Shown: one piece after another, positions 17,210 to 26,820 of the stretch | How the letters are laid out: each line of letters begins with the position of its first letter | Numbering within the stretch: the first letter of the stretch is position 1 | Origin: Clostridium fungisolvens | GTDB taxonomy: Bacteria; Bacillota; Clostridia; Clostridiales; Clostridiaceae | NCBI RefSeq assembly: GCF_014193895.1 | Contig: NZ_BLZR01000001.1 | Location: 4,960,001 to 5,024,000 of the forward strand | Length of the DNA: 64,000 bases | Reading direction: 5' to 3' | The notes under the pieces: model-generated | Seen by the model: the letters and a program-made list of their open reading frames with translations, nothing else | Databases searched by the model: none | What the model was told of the DNA's origin: nothing | Position numbers and translations under genes: made by a program

Positions 17210-17223
17210 ACTGACCAGTCAGT
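17210..17223. promoter_or_regulatory. Operator in front of the YhgE gene (site 2)
   Basis: ACTGACCAGTCAGT is an imperfect palindrome 31 bases before the start codon, placed where it would block a promoter, and matches site 1 at 16336-16347. Confidence 0.55.
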
Positions 17224-17253
17224 ACAAAAACTTATGAAAAGCGGGGTGGATGT

Positions 17254-20200
17254 ATGAAATTTGCTAAAATTGCTTGGAAAGATATTTCTAGCATATTTAG
17301 AAACAGATTGATAAGGGTTTCTGTAATAGCAATTATCATAGTGCCTTTGTTATACAGCTTACTTTATCTAGCTGCATTTTGGGATCCTTATTCAAGATTG
17401 GATAAGCTTCCAGTAGCAGTAGTAAATCTAGATAAAGGTTCTGAGAATGATGGGAAAGCTGTAAATTATGGCGATGATGTTGTAAAGGAACTTAAGGAAA
17501 ACAAAGAAGTTGGGTGGCAATTTACCACTCTACAAGAAGCTAAAGATGGATTAGAGGGAAGCAAATATTATTCTATGTTTGTAATTCCTGAAGACTTTTC
17601 TGGTAAAATAATCAGTTCAAAGGATCACAAGCCTGAATCACCAGAGATTAAGTTTGTGCCTAATGACAAAAAGAATTTTCTTGCTTCACAAATAGGAGGA
17701 AAAGTTGAACTAGCTATTCAGCAAAAAATCACATCAAATATATCAAAAGAGTTTACAAAAGTTACTTTTGATAATATGTATGAACTAAAAGATGGAATGC
17801 AACAAGCAGCAGATGGAAGTAAGAAACTTTATGATGGTATAGATACCTTAGGTAGTAATGTACCAACTATGGCAGATGGTGTCTCACAACTTAAGGATGG
17901 TTCCAATAAGTTAAGTGACGGATTAAGTCAACTTAAGAACAAGACATCAGCAATGCCAAGTGGAGTTTCAGAGCTTTATAATGGATCAAATCAAATAACA
18001 GGGGGATTAGGACAGTTAAAGGCTTCAACAGGTATACCTGCATTACTTGATGGGTCTAATCAAATAACTAATGGTTTAGGAATGCTTAATGATAAGATCA
18101 AACAAGGGCAAGAAACAGTTATAAGCTTAGGACTTAATAAACTTGATCCAAGTAAGGTTTTGAATGTAGAAAATCTTCAAAAGATCAGATCAGTAATAGC
18201 CGCAGGAAAAAAACTATCTGATGCAGATCTTTCTGTACTTAATTCTTTAAATACTTCTAGTGTTAAACTAGTAGAGAGTACAATGAGCGACATAAAGCAG
18301 TTAACTAGTGATGAAGGAATAAAAGTATTAATGAGTAAACCATCTATACAACTAGTTTTATCACAGATGGATTTCTCAAAGCCTGAAAATCAACAGGCCT
18401 TAGCAACAAGGGTACAAAATGCAGACAAACTAGTTAGTGATGCGAACTCTATACAAGTAGCCCTATTAAAATTAAAAAATAATGAACCACAATTGTTTAG
18501 TCAGTTGCAAAGTATGGATATTAATAATGAACTAAAAACAATGCCTGTAATAATAAGTTCATTAAATAATCTAAGTTCTGCAAGCAAATTGATTACAAAG
18601 AGTGATGTTGCTCTTGTACAAGGGATTCTAAATAATCCTACACAATTGAGTAATCAGTTAGCTGCAATGGATAAAACAAAGAGTGATTTAAATGGTTTAA
18701 TGAATCAAATAGCTACTATGCAAAGTAATGATGCTCTAAATAATGAACTAAAAACCATAGCGGTGAAGCTTGGAACTTCAAAAGCTCAAGGAGAACAAAG
18801 TGTTCAATTATCTGCAGCAGAAAGAGATACTATGCTTCAGTACATGAGTGCAGTAAGTAATTTGACTAATGGATTTGCACAGTACAAGCCAGAACTAGAT
18901 GGAATGATGACACAACTAAACTCTTATGAGCAAATGGCTAAAGATAAGATGGCAGTTGTTCAAGCTAACCCTCAATCAGCGAATGCTCTAGGTAGCTTAC
19001 TTACAAACTATGATGCAACAATGGGCTTAGTAAACTCTAAATTACCTCTATTAAATGCAGTTGGTGTAGCATTACAAAAGCCTGATAATGTTTCTGCATT
19101 GTCAACTTTAATTGGTGGTATAAATAGTATACAAACAGATTTAGCAAAGAATCAGGATAACTTAGCTTTAATAAATGACTTAATAACAAGTACTCAAGAC
19201 CCTAAGGTTCAAGCGTTACTTCCTAAGGTTGCAAAAATTAAGAGTGATATTGATTCTGCTAAACCACTTATAGACAAACTAAATACTCCTGAAACTTTGG
19301 CAATGCTCGAAAAAGCACCAGAGCTAGCCACTCAAGTTAAGGGGCTTCAACAAGATATAAAAAATAATGCGGATATTTTAGAAATAGCAGATAGAACCTT
19401 AACACAAGGAAATCTTGAAACTGCTCAAAATTTATTAGCATCTATTCCAGAACTAACAAACGGAGTTCAAAAATTATATGATGGATCTACTCAGGTTACT
19501 GGAGGTCTTAATACAGTAAATGGAGCGGTAAATCAGTTATATGATGGCTCAACTCAAGTTGATGGAGGATTAGGACAACTAAACGGATCAGTACCTTCAT
19601 TAATAAGTGGAGTAAATCAATTAAATGATGGAGCTGGTAAGTTAAGTAACGGACTTGGAGAACTAAATGGAAAGATGCCTGAACTTAAAGATGGTGTTGT
19701 AAAACTTACAGATGGTTCAAAAGAATTATCAGACAAACTATCAGATGGTTCAAACAAGCTAAATAATAATCTAAAGAATTCAAGTGAAGAGATGGGAACA
19801 TTTATATCAGAGCCAGTAAAGGTTACTACAGAAGCTATAAATACAGTTAAGGATTACGGTACTGGATTTACCCCATACTTTATCCCATTATCATTGTGGG
19901 TTGGTGCAATCATGATGTTCTTCGTAATATCACCAAAGGTTGCAGATGGAATGAATGCAGGTTCTGCTTCAAGAGTTTTGGGTAAATACTTCTCATATAC
20001 TTTTATAGGATTACTACAAGCTGTGCTAGTTAGTATAGTAGTTTTATTCTTAGGATTAAAACCAAATAATTTAATAGCATACTTTGGATTTAATATATTA
20101 TTATCCTTTACTTTCATAGCGATAATACAAGCATTGATATCTTTACTTGGAGATGCTGGAAGACTCCTTGCAATAGTATTGCTTATATTTAACTTAACAA

Positions 20201-20454
20201 CTTGTGCAGGTACCTTCCCATTAGAATTAGTACCTAAATTCTTTACAGTTTTAAATCCATATCTTCCATTTACCTATGCAATAGCAGGATTAAGAGAATC
20301 TATAGCAGGTTCAGATTTCTCAGTTATAGCTCAAAGTTCTTTATTCCTATTAGCATATCTAGTAGTATTTATAATAATAGCTGTTGTATTTATAGACAGA
20401 GGAGAAAAGTTTGTAAGACTTATAGAAGGTAAAAAAGAGGAATTAGCAGCATAG
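17254..20454 (+). CDS. YhgE/Pip-family membrane protein
   Basis: This 1066-residue protein has the YhgE/Pip layout. A first membrane helix (residues 22-42) leads to an outer domain (AVVNLDKGSENDGKAVNYG and the DFSGKI region near 115). A very long helical segment (about 165-880) holds repeated LYDGSTQVTGGL and LSDGLSQL-type motifs that predict a rod. Five or six C-terminal membrane helices (about 885-1060) are of the ABC-2 permease type. Relatives include the phage infection protein of Lactococcus and the EsaA parts of type VII secretion. The role is unsettled: phage receptor, envelope scaffold or exporter. It is preceded by a TetR gene and operator. The motif repeats at both ends of the rod (220-260 and 740-830) look like internal duplications. 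Confidence 0.92.
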   Translation: MKFAKIAWKDISSIFRNRLIRVSVIAIIIVPLLYSLLYLAAFWDPYSRLDKLPVAVVNLDKGSENDGKAVNYGDDVVKELKENKEVGWQFTTLQEAKDGLEGSKYYSMFVIPEDFSGKIISSKDHKPESPEIKFVPNDKKNFLASQIGGKVELAIQQKITSNISKEFTKVTFDNMYELKDGMQQAADGSKKLYDGIDTLGSNVPTMADGVSQLKDGSNKLSDGLSQLKNKTSAMPSGVSELYNGSNQITGGLGQLKASTGIPALLDGSNQITNGLGMLNDKIKQGQETVISLGLNKLDPSKVLNVENLQKIRSVIAAGKKLSDADLSVLNSLNTSSVKLVESTMSDIKQLTSDEGIKVLMSKPSIQLVLSQMDFSKPENQQALATRVQNADKLVSDANSIQVALLKLKNNEPQLFSQLQSMDINNELKTMPVIISSLNNLSSASKLITKSDVALVQGILNNPTQLSNQLAAMDKTKSDLNGLMNQIATMQSNDALNNELKTIAVKLGTSKAQGEQSVQLSAAERDTMLQYMSAVSNLTNGFAQYKPELDGMMTQLNSYEQMAKDKMAVVQANPQSANALGSLLTNYDATMGLVNSKLPLLNAVGVALQKPDNVSALSTLIGGINSIQTDLAKNQDNLALINDLITSTQDPKVQALLPKVAKIKSDIDSAKPLIDKLNTPETLAMLEKAPELATQVKGLQQDIKNNADILEIADRTLTQGNLETAQNLLASIPELTNGVQKLYDGSTQVTGGLNTVNGAVNQLYDGSTQVDGGLGQLNGSVPSLISGVNQLNDGAGKLSNGLGELNGKMPELKDGVVKLTDGSKELSDKLSDGSNKLNNNLKNSSEEMGTFISEPVKVTTEAINTVKDYGTGFTPYFIPLSLWVGAIMMFFVISPKVADGMNAGSASRVLGKYFSYTFIGLLQAVLVSIVVLFLGLKPNNLIAYFGFNILLSFTFIAIIQALISLLGDAGRLLAIVLLIFNLTTCAGTFPLELVPKFFTVLNPYLPFTYAIAGLRESIAGSDFSVIAQSSLFLLAYLVVFIIIAVVFIDRGEKFVRLIEGKKEELAA

Positions 20455-20478
20455 TTTTAGCATTTAATAGATATAATA

Positions 20479-20513
20479 ATGATGCTGATAAACATGATTT
20501 ATCAGCATCATTT
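20479..20513 (+). terminator. Terminator after the YhgE gene
   Basis: AATGATGCTGATAAA and TTTATCAGCATCATT form a 15-base stem with a 4-base loop. The following T-run is short. Confidence 0.7.
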
Positions 20514-20532
20514 CTTACAAAAATTTCATATC

Positions 20533-20561
20533 TTGACTTTAAGTTTATAAAGGTTTAAAAT
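20533..20561 (+). promoter_or_regulatory. Promoter of tRNA-Arg(CCT)
   Basis: TTGACT (533-538) and TAAAAT (556-561) are 17 bases apart, 29 bases before the tRNA. Confidence 0.65.
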
Positions 20562-20590
20562 AGGAATGTATTTTTCATACAATTTAATAT

Positions 20591-20665
20591 GTCCTCATAG
20601 TTAAATGGATAGAACAGTCCCCTCCTAAGGGACAGATGTAGGTTCGATTCCTACTGGGGATACCA
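20591..20665 (+). tRNA. tRNA-Arg(CCT)
   Basis: Acceptor GTCCTCA pairs with TGGGGAT (G-T wobbles). Anticodon stem GTCCC/GGGAC encloses CTCCTAA with anticodon CCT at 20624-20626. The T-loop is TTCGATT, and CCA is encoded. It reads AGG. Confidence 0.95.
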
Positions 20666-20673
20666 GTTTGGTA

Positions 20674-20709
20674 TAAAAAAAGCTTAATCTTAATGATTAA
20701 GCTTTTTTT
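20674..20709 (+). terminator. Terminator of tRNA-Arg(CCT)
   Basis: AAAAAAGCTTAATC and GATTAAGCTTTTTT form a perfect stem followed by T. Confidence 0.9.
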
Positions 20710-20750
20710 GTGTAGAAATCAATTGAACAATGGGTATATTTATATAATAA

Positions 20751-20768
20751 AAGTATATACTTATATTA
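20751..20768. promoter_or_regulatory. GntR operator, site 1
   Basis: AAGTATATACTT is a perfect 12-base palindrome, and the run GTATATACTTATATTA is identical to the site upstream of the GntR gene (30491-30506). Position just upstream of the esterase gene fits repression of the sugar operon. Confidence 0.65.
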
Positions 20769-20835
20769 AGGGTTATGTTATTATTATAGATGTAAAGGAA
20801 ATCATTTTTTATAAAGAAGATGAGAGGTGATAATA

Positions 20836-22350
20836 TTGGAATTTAAATTAGCTCCAATCTTTTCTGACAATATGGTTCTTCAGAGAGATTCTGAGGTTGT
20901 TATTTGGGGGAATGCTGAAAATAATGATTTAATAATAGGTAAAATATGTGGACAAGAAATTAAGACCCATGCTAAAAATGGTGAGTTTAGACTAATATTT
21001 AAAAATCTTAAAGCTGGGGGACCTTTTGATATGGATATATTATCAAAGGGCCAAGAAATAATTTTAAAAAATATTTTGATAGGTGAAGTTTGGATTGCAG
21101 GTGGACAATCTAATATGGAATTTAATTTAAAGGATTCTATAGGTGCTGAGAAAGAAATAGAGCAGGCCAATTATCCTGAGATAAGATATTATAATGTGCC
21201 GGATATAGTGTACGAAAATGGTGATGAAGTTTTACCAGAGGGATTAATAGATACAGGGTGGAGTGTAGCATCACCAGAGACAGTAGCATATTACTCAGCG
21301 GTTGCATATCATTTTGCCAAGAATCTATATAATGATTTAAAGGTTCCTATAGGAATAGTTAACTGTAATAAGGGTGGAACCTCTGCATCTAGTTGGATGA
21401 ATGAAAAATACTTATCTGATGATAATGAATTATCAGAAGTATACTTAGAGCAATATAAAAAAGCTATAGAAAAACTTACAGATGAAGAAGAAGATAGATT
21501 AACAGCTGAATTCTATAAATCACAAGAGGATTATAACAAAAGAGAAGAAGAATATAAGAAAAAGTATCCTGAAAGATCCATGGCACAGCTTCATGAAGAA
21601 ATAGGCAGTGTTCCATGGCCACCTCCACTTGGAAAAAAGTCATATCAAAGGCCATGTGGATTATATAAAACAAAGTTTAGAAAGATAACTCCTTTTAAAG
21701 TAAAAGGTGTTATCTGGTATCAAGGTGAAGAAGATTCAGCAAAAGCACATTTATATAAGAAGCTTTTTCATAGACTTATAAAAAGTTGGAGAGAGGACTT
21801 GGAGAACCCAGAACTTCCTTTTATATTTGTGCAACTCCCTATGTTTAATGATGAAAAACTTGATACTTGGCAGATTATTAGAGATGCGCAGCTATATACT
21901 TATAAAAATATTAAAAACACATCTATGATAGTCACTGTAGATTTAGGAGAAGCAGAAGATGTTCATCCTAAGGATAAAAAACCAGTGGGAGAAAGGCTTG
22001 CTTTAGCTGCAAGGCAAGATGTATATAAGGAAAATATAAATGGACACTCTCCTATATATAACAGTTATGAGATTATTGATAACAAGATAAAGATAGGTTT
22101 TGATTATGTATTACCTGGTGAATTGATAGCGAAGAATGATATAAAATTAAAAGGTTTCGAGATATATGATAAAAACAAAATCTTACACCCTGCAAAGGCT
22201 TATATTGAAAAAGATAAAGTTATTGTTTATAGCGAGGGAGTAAATGAACCCATAGGTGTTGCTTATGGTTGGAAGAACTATGTTGAAATAAATTTATTTA
22301 ATAATATAGGATTACCTGCCTCACCTTTTAATACTTTAAGTAAATATTAA
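20836..22350 (+). CDS. SGNH-type carbohydrate O-acetylesterase (sialate O-acetylesterase family)
   Basis: The start is probably TTG 20836, after AGAGGTGAT; the GTG at 20827 overlaps that RBS. This 504-residue protein has no signal peptide and therefore acts inside the cell. The SASA-type SGNH motifs are present: block I WIAGGQSNMEF with nucleophile S92, the Gly block NKGGTSASSWM, WYQGEED as block III, and DVHPKDKKPVGERL with the catalytic His. An immunoglobulin-like extension follows. The family removes acetyl groups from sialic acid, xylan or mannan sugars. In this locus (GH1, GH113, ABC importer) the substrate is more likely acetylated manno- or gluco-oligosaccharide taken up by the importer. 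It heads the locus behind a GntR operator. Confidence 0.88.
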   Translation: MEFKLAPIFSDNMVLQRDSEVVIWGNAENNDLIIGKICGQEIKTHAKNGEFRLIFKNLKAGGPFDMDILSKGQEIILKNILIGEVWIAGGQSNMEFNLKDSIGAEKEIEQANYPEIRYYNVPDIVYENGDEVLPEGLIDTGWSVASPETVAYYSAVAYHFAKNLYNDLKVPIGIVNCNKGGTSASSWMNEKYLSDDNELSEVYLEQYKKAIEKLTDEEEDRLTAEFYKSQEDYNKREEEYKKKYPERSMAQLHEEIGSVPWPPPLGKKSYQRPCGLYKTKFRKITPFKVKGVIWYQGEEDSAKAHLYKKLFHRLIKSWREDLENPELPFIFVQLPMFNDEKLDTWQIIRDAQLYTYKNIKNTSMIVTVDLGEAEDVHPKDKKPVGERLALAARQDVYKENINGHSPIYNSYEIIDNKIKIGFDYVLPGELIAKNDIKLKGFEIYDKNKILHPAKAYIEKDKVIVYSEGVNEPIGVAYGWKNYVEINLFNNIGLPASPFNTLSKY

Positions 22351-22453
22351 TAAAGATTTTATATATTTTACTATCTATAAATAATATAGATATGGAATTA
22401 CAAACACATACAACTACGTCAAAGCAAAATATAATAAGGATAGGTGATATTAA

Positions 22454-23845
22454 TTGAAACATGAATTTCCGCAAGATTTTTGGTGGGGGGCAGCTACATC
22501 TGGGCCTCAATCAGAAGGAAGATTTAACAAAAAACATAGAAGTGTATTTGATTATTGGTATGATATAGAGCCAGAAGCTTTTTTTGATAGAGTAGGTCCT
22601 AATGTAGCCTCAAACTTTTATAATAGCTTCAGAGAAGACCTGAAACTTATGAAATCTATAGGATTTAATTCTTTTAGAACGTCTATTCAATGGACACGTC
22701 TTATAAAGGATTTTGAAACTGCAGAAATTGAAGAAGATGCAGTAAGATTTTACAATGAAATGATTGATGAATGTATAACTAATGGAATGATACCAGTTAT
22801 AAATTTACATCATTTTGATCTTCCGATAGAACTTTATGAAAAGTATGGTGGTTGGGAATCAAAGCATGTAGTTGAGCTTTTTGCAAAGTACTCTAGAGTA
22901 TGCTTTGATTTGTTTGGAGATAGAGTTAAACATTGGACGACTTTTAATGAGCCAATAGTTATCGTACAAGGTGAATATATAAATCAGTTTCATTATCCTA
23001 ATTTAATAGATGGTAAGAAAGCTGTTCAAGTATCCTATAATTTAAATCTTGCTTCAGCAAAATCTATAGAGCAATTTAGATTAAGTAAAAATAGTAATGA
23101 TGGAAAGATAGGCATAGTATTAAATCTTACTCCTGCTTATCCTAGATCAAATTCAAAAGAAGACTTAGCTGCATCAGATTTTGCAAATAAGTTCCATAAT
23201 AGAATGTTTCTTGATCCAGCGGTTTTAGGATGTTTTCCAGAAGGCTTAGCCGAGATTTTTATAAAAGATGGTGTCATGTGGCAGTATACAGATGAAGAGT
23301 TAGAGCTAATAAAAAATAATACAATTGATTTTCTTGGAGTAAACTTCTATCAACCATTAAGAGTTAAAGCGGTAGAACATGAATTTGATGAAACGAAGAA
23401 TGGTTGGCTTCCTGATAAATATTACGAATACTATGAAATGCCAGGAAGAAGGGTAAATCCTCATAAAAACTGGGAGATATATCCTGAAGCTATGTACGAT
23501 ATAGCAATTAATATAAGAGATAATTATAAAAATATCCCATGGTATGTTTCTGAAAATGGAATGGGTGTGTATGGTGAAGAAAAGTTTAAAGATGAAAATG
23601 GAATGATTTTAGATGACTATAGAATTGAATTTGTTACAGAACATCTAGAATTTCTTCATAAAGGTATACAAGAAGGATCAAGTTGTTTTGGATATCACCT
23701 TTGGACTCCTATAGATTGTTGGTCATGGATGAATGCATATAGAAATAGATATGGTTTCATATCTTTAGATTTAGCTACTCAGATTAAGACTATAAAGAAA
23801 TCGGGTTATTGGTTTAAAACGGTTTCACAAAATAATGGGTTTTAG
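22454..23845 (+). CDS. GH1 beta-glycosidase
   Basis: This 463-residue protein starts at TTG 22454 after ATAGGTGAT. It is an intracellular GH1 barrel with acid/base E166 in TTFNEP and nucleophile E367 in VSENG (365-369). The C-terminal aglycone/phosphate region reads CWSWMNAYRNRYGF. Phospho-glycosidases usually have S, K and Y there; here Ser and Tyr are kept but the Lys position is uncertain, so sequence alone does not settle free versus phosphorylated sugar. The neighbouring importer is ABC, not PTS, which favours non-phosphorylated substrates such as beta-glucosides or beta-mannosides. It lies about 100 bases after the esterase, probably in the same transcript. Confidence 0.92.
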   Translation: MKHEFPQDFWWGAATSGPQSEGRFNKKHRSVFDYWYDIEPEAFFDRVGPNVASNFYNSFREDLKLMKSIGFNSFRTSIQWTRLIKDFETAEIEEDAVRFYNEMIDECITNGMIPVINLHHFDLPIELYEKYGGWESKHVVELFAKYSRVCFDLFGDRVKHWTTFNEPIVIVQGEYINQFHYPNLIDGKKAVQVSYNLNLASAKSIEQFRLSKNSNDGKIGIVLNLTPAYPRSNSKEDLAASDFANKFHNRMFLDPAVLGCFPEGLAEIFIKDGVMWQYTDEELELIKNNTIDFLGVNFYQPLRVKAVEHEFDETKNGWLPDKYYEYYEMPGRRVNPHKNWEIYPEAMYDIAINIRDNYKNIPWYVSENGMGVYGEEKFKDENGMILDDYRIEFVTEHLEFLHKGIQEGSSCFGYHLWTPIDCWSWMNAYRNRYGFISLDLATQIKTIKKSGYWFKTVSQNNGF

Positions 23846-23956
23846 TCCATATTTTATTAGTTTACCCTAAAACTAAACTCAAAATCAGAATGTGTTACCC
23901 TAGAGATTAAAAGGTTTTTAGGGTAAATACATCTGAATATTATTTAATGTAAAAAG

Positions 23957-24054
23957 TAAAACTTATTCTTCTGCCATATTTTCCTCATATACATTTGGAA
24001 AGGCAAATGCATAAAAAAACTCACTGAATAAGGTCGTTTCAGTGACTTTTTTAT
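23957..24054 (+). repeat. Family B hairpin-terminator element, copy 1
   Basis: TTCTGCC...TTTTCCTCATATACATTTGGAAAGGCAAATGC folds into a hairpin (TGCC/GGCA with inner TTTCC/GGAAA). Then CACTGAA...TTCAGTG and TTTTTTAT form an intrinsic terminator. It lies 95 bases before the ROK kinase start, in the sense orientation. Related copies are at 28597, 34211, 56248 and 62008. Confidence 0.85.
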
Positions 24055-24148
24055 ACACATATATCTTACAGATAAGTTATAGGGAAATTGATATTTATAT
24101 AATAATAAATTTTAATTAATTCATTTTTATAGAAAGGTGAGTATATAT

Positions 24149-25027
24149 ATGAGCATATTAACCTTTGATATTGGTGGTACAACCATAAAATATGGGGTGC
24201 TAGATAGAAGTGGAAATATACATGAAAAAGGTAAGTTTAATACTCCAAAAGAAGATATAGATGCATTAATCTCTGGATTAGTAGATATTAAAGAAGCTTA
24301 TGAAGGTAGGTATGATTTTGAAGGAATTGCAATGAGTTGTCCAGGTGCAGTAAATGATAGTGCTGGAATGATAGGTGGAGCAAGTGCAGTTCCATGTATA
24401 CATGGATTTAATATTAAAGAGAAGATAGGAAAAGCTACAGGTATAACAAACATAAGAATGGAAAACGATGCTAACTGCGCAGCTTTAGCAGAGGTATGGG
24501 TAGGTGCAGCAAAGGACAATAAAGATGTTCTATTTGTAATACTAGGATCCGGTGTAGGTGGTGCTGTAATTAAGGATAAAAAGATTCATAAAGGAGCAAA
24601 TCTACATGGCGGCGAGTTTGGATATATGATAACATCGGAAGAGTATACTACTTTGAGTTCAGTAGCTACACCGGTTCATATGGCAGCTAGCTATGCAAAG
24701 GCTAAAGGAGTTAATGAAAGCTCTATTGATGGTGAGCAGGTATTTAAGCTTGCTGAGGCTGGAGATAAAATCGCTAAATACGAAGTAAAAAGATTTTATA
24801 AGAACTTGGCAATTGGAATATATAACATTCAGTATGTTTATGATCCTGAAGTTATAGTTATTGGTGGTGGTATAAGTATAAGAGAGGATCTTATAGATAA
24901 TATTGAATTGGCTATGGATGAACTTATGACTGCTGTAGAAATTGCGAAAGTTAGGCCAATTGTGAGGCGATGTGAATATATGAATGATTCAAATCTAATT
25001 GGTGCAGTTTATAACTACATTAATTAA
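24149..25027 (+). CDS. ROK-family sugar kinase
   Basis: The start is ATG 24149, behind AAAGGTGA; the GTG at 24137 is part of that RBS. The 292-residue protein has the ROK phosphate loops DIGGTTIKYG (near residue 5-14), the sugar-binding ENDANCAAL with the catalytic Asp, and GSGVGGAVI. The usual ROK zinc motif CxCGxxGCxE is missing: the region after HGGEFGYM has no cysteines. That is seen in a subset of Firmicute kinases for glucose, mannose or fructose. It likely phosphorylates the hexose released by GH1 or GH113. A family B element forms its leader. Confidence 0.9.
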   Translation: MSILTFDIGGTTIKYGVLDRSGNIHEKGKFNTPKEDIDALISGLVDIKEAYEGRYDFEGIAMSCPGAVNDSAGMIGGASAVPCIHGFNIKEKIGKATGITNIRMENDANCAALAEVWVGAAKDNKDVLFVILGSGVGGAVIKDKKIHKGANLHGGEFGYMITSEEYTTLSSVATPVHMAASYAKAKGVNESSIDGEQVFKLAEAGDKIAKYEVKRFYKNLAIGIYNIQYVYDPEVIVIGGGISIREDLIDNIELAMDELMTAVEIAKVRPIVRRCEYMNDSNLIGAVYNYIN

Positions 25028-25174
25028 GGAAGTAGTTCAAATAATTAATATATTAATAGATATAGGTTAAGCTTAATGAATTTAAATCTATTGATAGACA
25101 GGTATTAATTAGTATGTGTTAGAAAATGTAAGATATTAATGAAGTTTGTCAAAAACATATATCCTATGATATTC
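25028..25174. other. Intergenic, no gene seen
   Basis: AT-rich gap between the ROK gene and the importer operon. No terminator with a clear T-run was found. Confidence 0.35.
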
Positions 25175-25206
25175 AAAAGTATATATTTTTATTTATAAGT
25201 ATATAG
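25175..25206. promoter_or_regulatory. Possible GntR half-sites before the importer
   Basis: AAAGTATATATTTTT and TTATAAGTATATAGAC hold two copies of AAGTATATA, the half-site of the palindrome at 20751. The match is partial in AT-rich DNA. Confidence 0.35.
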
Positions 25207-25270
25207 ACATATATATAAATATAGTTTATAATAATTTTGTAAGATATATGTAAACGATATTAAAGGTATA

Positions 25271-25298
25271 TTAATAAAAAATGCTATGGAATTATAAT
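25271..25298 (+). promoter_or_regulatory. Possible promoter of the sugar importer operon
   Basis: TTAATA and TATAAT are 16 bases apart, 58 bases before the start codon. Confidence 0.35.
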
Positions 25299-25355
25299 TT
25301 TAAGAGATAACTATATATTCTTGAAATTATACAAATCAAAAGGGGGAATTTAAAA

Positions 25356-26657
25356 ATGAATAAGAAAGTTTTAGCTGTAGTTATGAGTTGTGTTTTAGCA
25401 GCTGGTATTTTTACAGGATGTGGTTCAAAAAGCGACTCAAAGAGTGGAGACAAGATAACTCTTACGATTCTTACTCAAAAGACTGATTTTGTAAACACGA
25501 AGTTCAAAGAATATGCTGAAACCTATAAGAAGGATCATCCAAATATAGAACTAAAATTTGAAGCATATACAGATTATGATGCTCAGACTCAAACAAGAAT
25601 AACTTCAAACGAATATGGGGATGTATTAATGATTCCAAATACTCTTCCTATAAGTGAAAGACCTAATTATTTTGAGTCCCTTGGAAGTGAAAAAGAGTTA
25701 GCTAATAAGTACTATGGGTTAGACGGAGTTGGAGATGAATTCGGTGGTAAGATATATGGCATACCTTCAGATATGAATGTAAGTGGTATGGTTTATAATA
25801 AAAAGGTATTCAAAGATGTAGGCATCACAGTGCTTCCTAAAACTCCAGACGAGTTTTTGAGTGATATGCAAAAAATAAAAGATAAGTTACCAGAAGTTAC
25901 TCCTTATTATACAAACTATAAAGATGGATGGCCATTAGTACAATGGGAGCCAGATACATTATCTGTATTTGGAAAAAATACTTATACAAATCAAGAGATG
26001 GTAAACACTGATTCTCCATTTTCACCAGGAACTCCTCATTATATAGTATATAAACTTATGTATGATTTAGCTAATAAGAAGCTTATAGAAAAAGATCCAA
26101 CAACAACAGATTGGGAACAGTCTAAGACTCTTATGGCTCAAGGTAAGATAGGTGCTATGGAGCTTGGAAGCTTTGCTATAGCTCAAATACAGGCTCAAGC
26201 ATCAAATGCAGATGATATAGGATATATGCCTTTCCCTTATCAAGTTAATGGTAAGACATACTCAAACCTTTCAGCAGATTACCCAATAGCTGTAAATAAG
26301 AACAGCAAACATGTTACTGAAGCAAAAGAATTCCTTACTTGGTTTGTAGAAAAATCAGGATATGCACAAGATTGTGGTACAGTACCAACATTAAAAGGAG
26401 CAGAAATGCCAAAATCATTACAAGCATTTAAAGATTTAGGTGTTGAATATTTAATGCCAGCTTCTGCAAAAGAAGGTCAAGCCGGATGGAATGATAAGAT
26501 AGATAAAGCTGCTGAAGTTGGTTTATGGCAACCAGACTTCAGAAGAAGAGTAATTGAAGCAGCAATAGGAAACTCAAAAGAAACTTATGACCAAATAATG
26601 AATGATTTGAATTCTAAGTGGAAGACAGCAAGAGCAAAGGTTGTCTCAGGAAAATAA
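25356..26657 (+). CDS. Sugar ABC transporter substrate-binding lipoprotein
   Basis: This 433-residue protein begins with a lipoprotein signal (VLAAGIFTGC, lipobox Cys at residue 22), then a two-lobed family 1 solute-binding fold. It has the typical ITLTILTQKTDF start, NKKVFKDVGI-type hinge and NKNSKHVTEAKEF. RBS AAGGGGGA precedes the ATG. It captures an oligosaccharide outside the membrane for the permeases at 26821 and 27706. No ATP-binding subunit is in the locus, so a shared MsmX-like ATPase elsewhere must power it. A hairpin after the gene (26668-26712) would let it be made in excess of the permeases. Confidence 0.93.
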   Translation: MNKKVLAVVMSCVLAAGIFTGCGSKSDSKSGDKITLTILTQKTDFVNTKFKEYAETYKKDHPNIELKFEAYTDYDAQTQTRITSNEYGDVLMIPNTLPISERPNYFESLGSEKELANKYYGLDGVGDEFGGKIYGIPSDMNVSGMVYNKKVFKDVGITVLPKTPDEFLSDMQKIKDKLPEVTPYYTNYKDGWPLVQWEPDTLSVFGKNTYTNQEMVNTDSPFSPGTPHYIVYKLMYDLANKKLIEKDPTTTDWEQSKTLMAQGKIGAMELGSFAIAQIQAQASNADDIGYMPFPYQVNGKTYSNLSADYPIAVNKNSKHVTEAKEFLTWFVEKSGYAQDCGTVPTLKGAEMPKSLQAFKDLGVEYLMPASAKEGQAGWNDKIDKAAEVGLWQPDFRRRVIEAAIGNSKETYDQIMNDLNSKWKTARAKVVSGK

Positions 26658-26667
26658 TTAAATATAA

Positions 26668-26712
26668 TAGTGCTTCAGAAATCTTATTTTATAAGATTTC
26701 TGAAGTGAATTT
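26668..26712 (+). terminator. Partial terminator or RNA-stabilising hairpin inside the importer operon
   Basis: CTTCAGAAATCTTAT and ATAAGATTTCTGAAG form a perfect 15-base stem just after the binding-protein gene, and a weak T-tract follows. Confidence 0.75.
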
Positions 26713-26820
26713 TTAGTAAATAGGCAATGAGTTTTTTTTATGTTTTATTAAAATAGGAGCTTTGTAGGAGGAAACTGCAAAGTTCTTGTTTTAGCAAATT
26801 ATATGAAGGGGGATATATTA

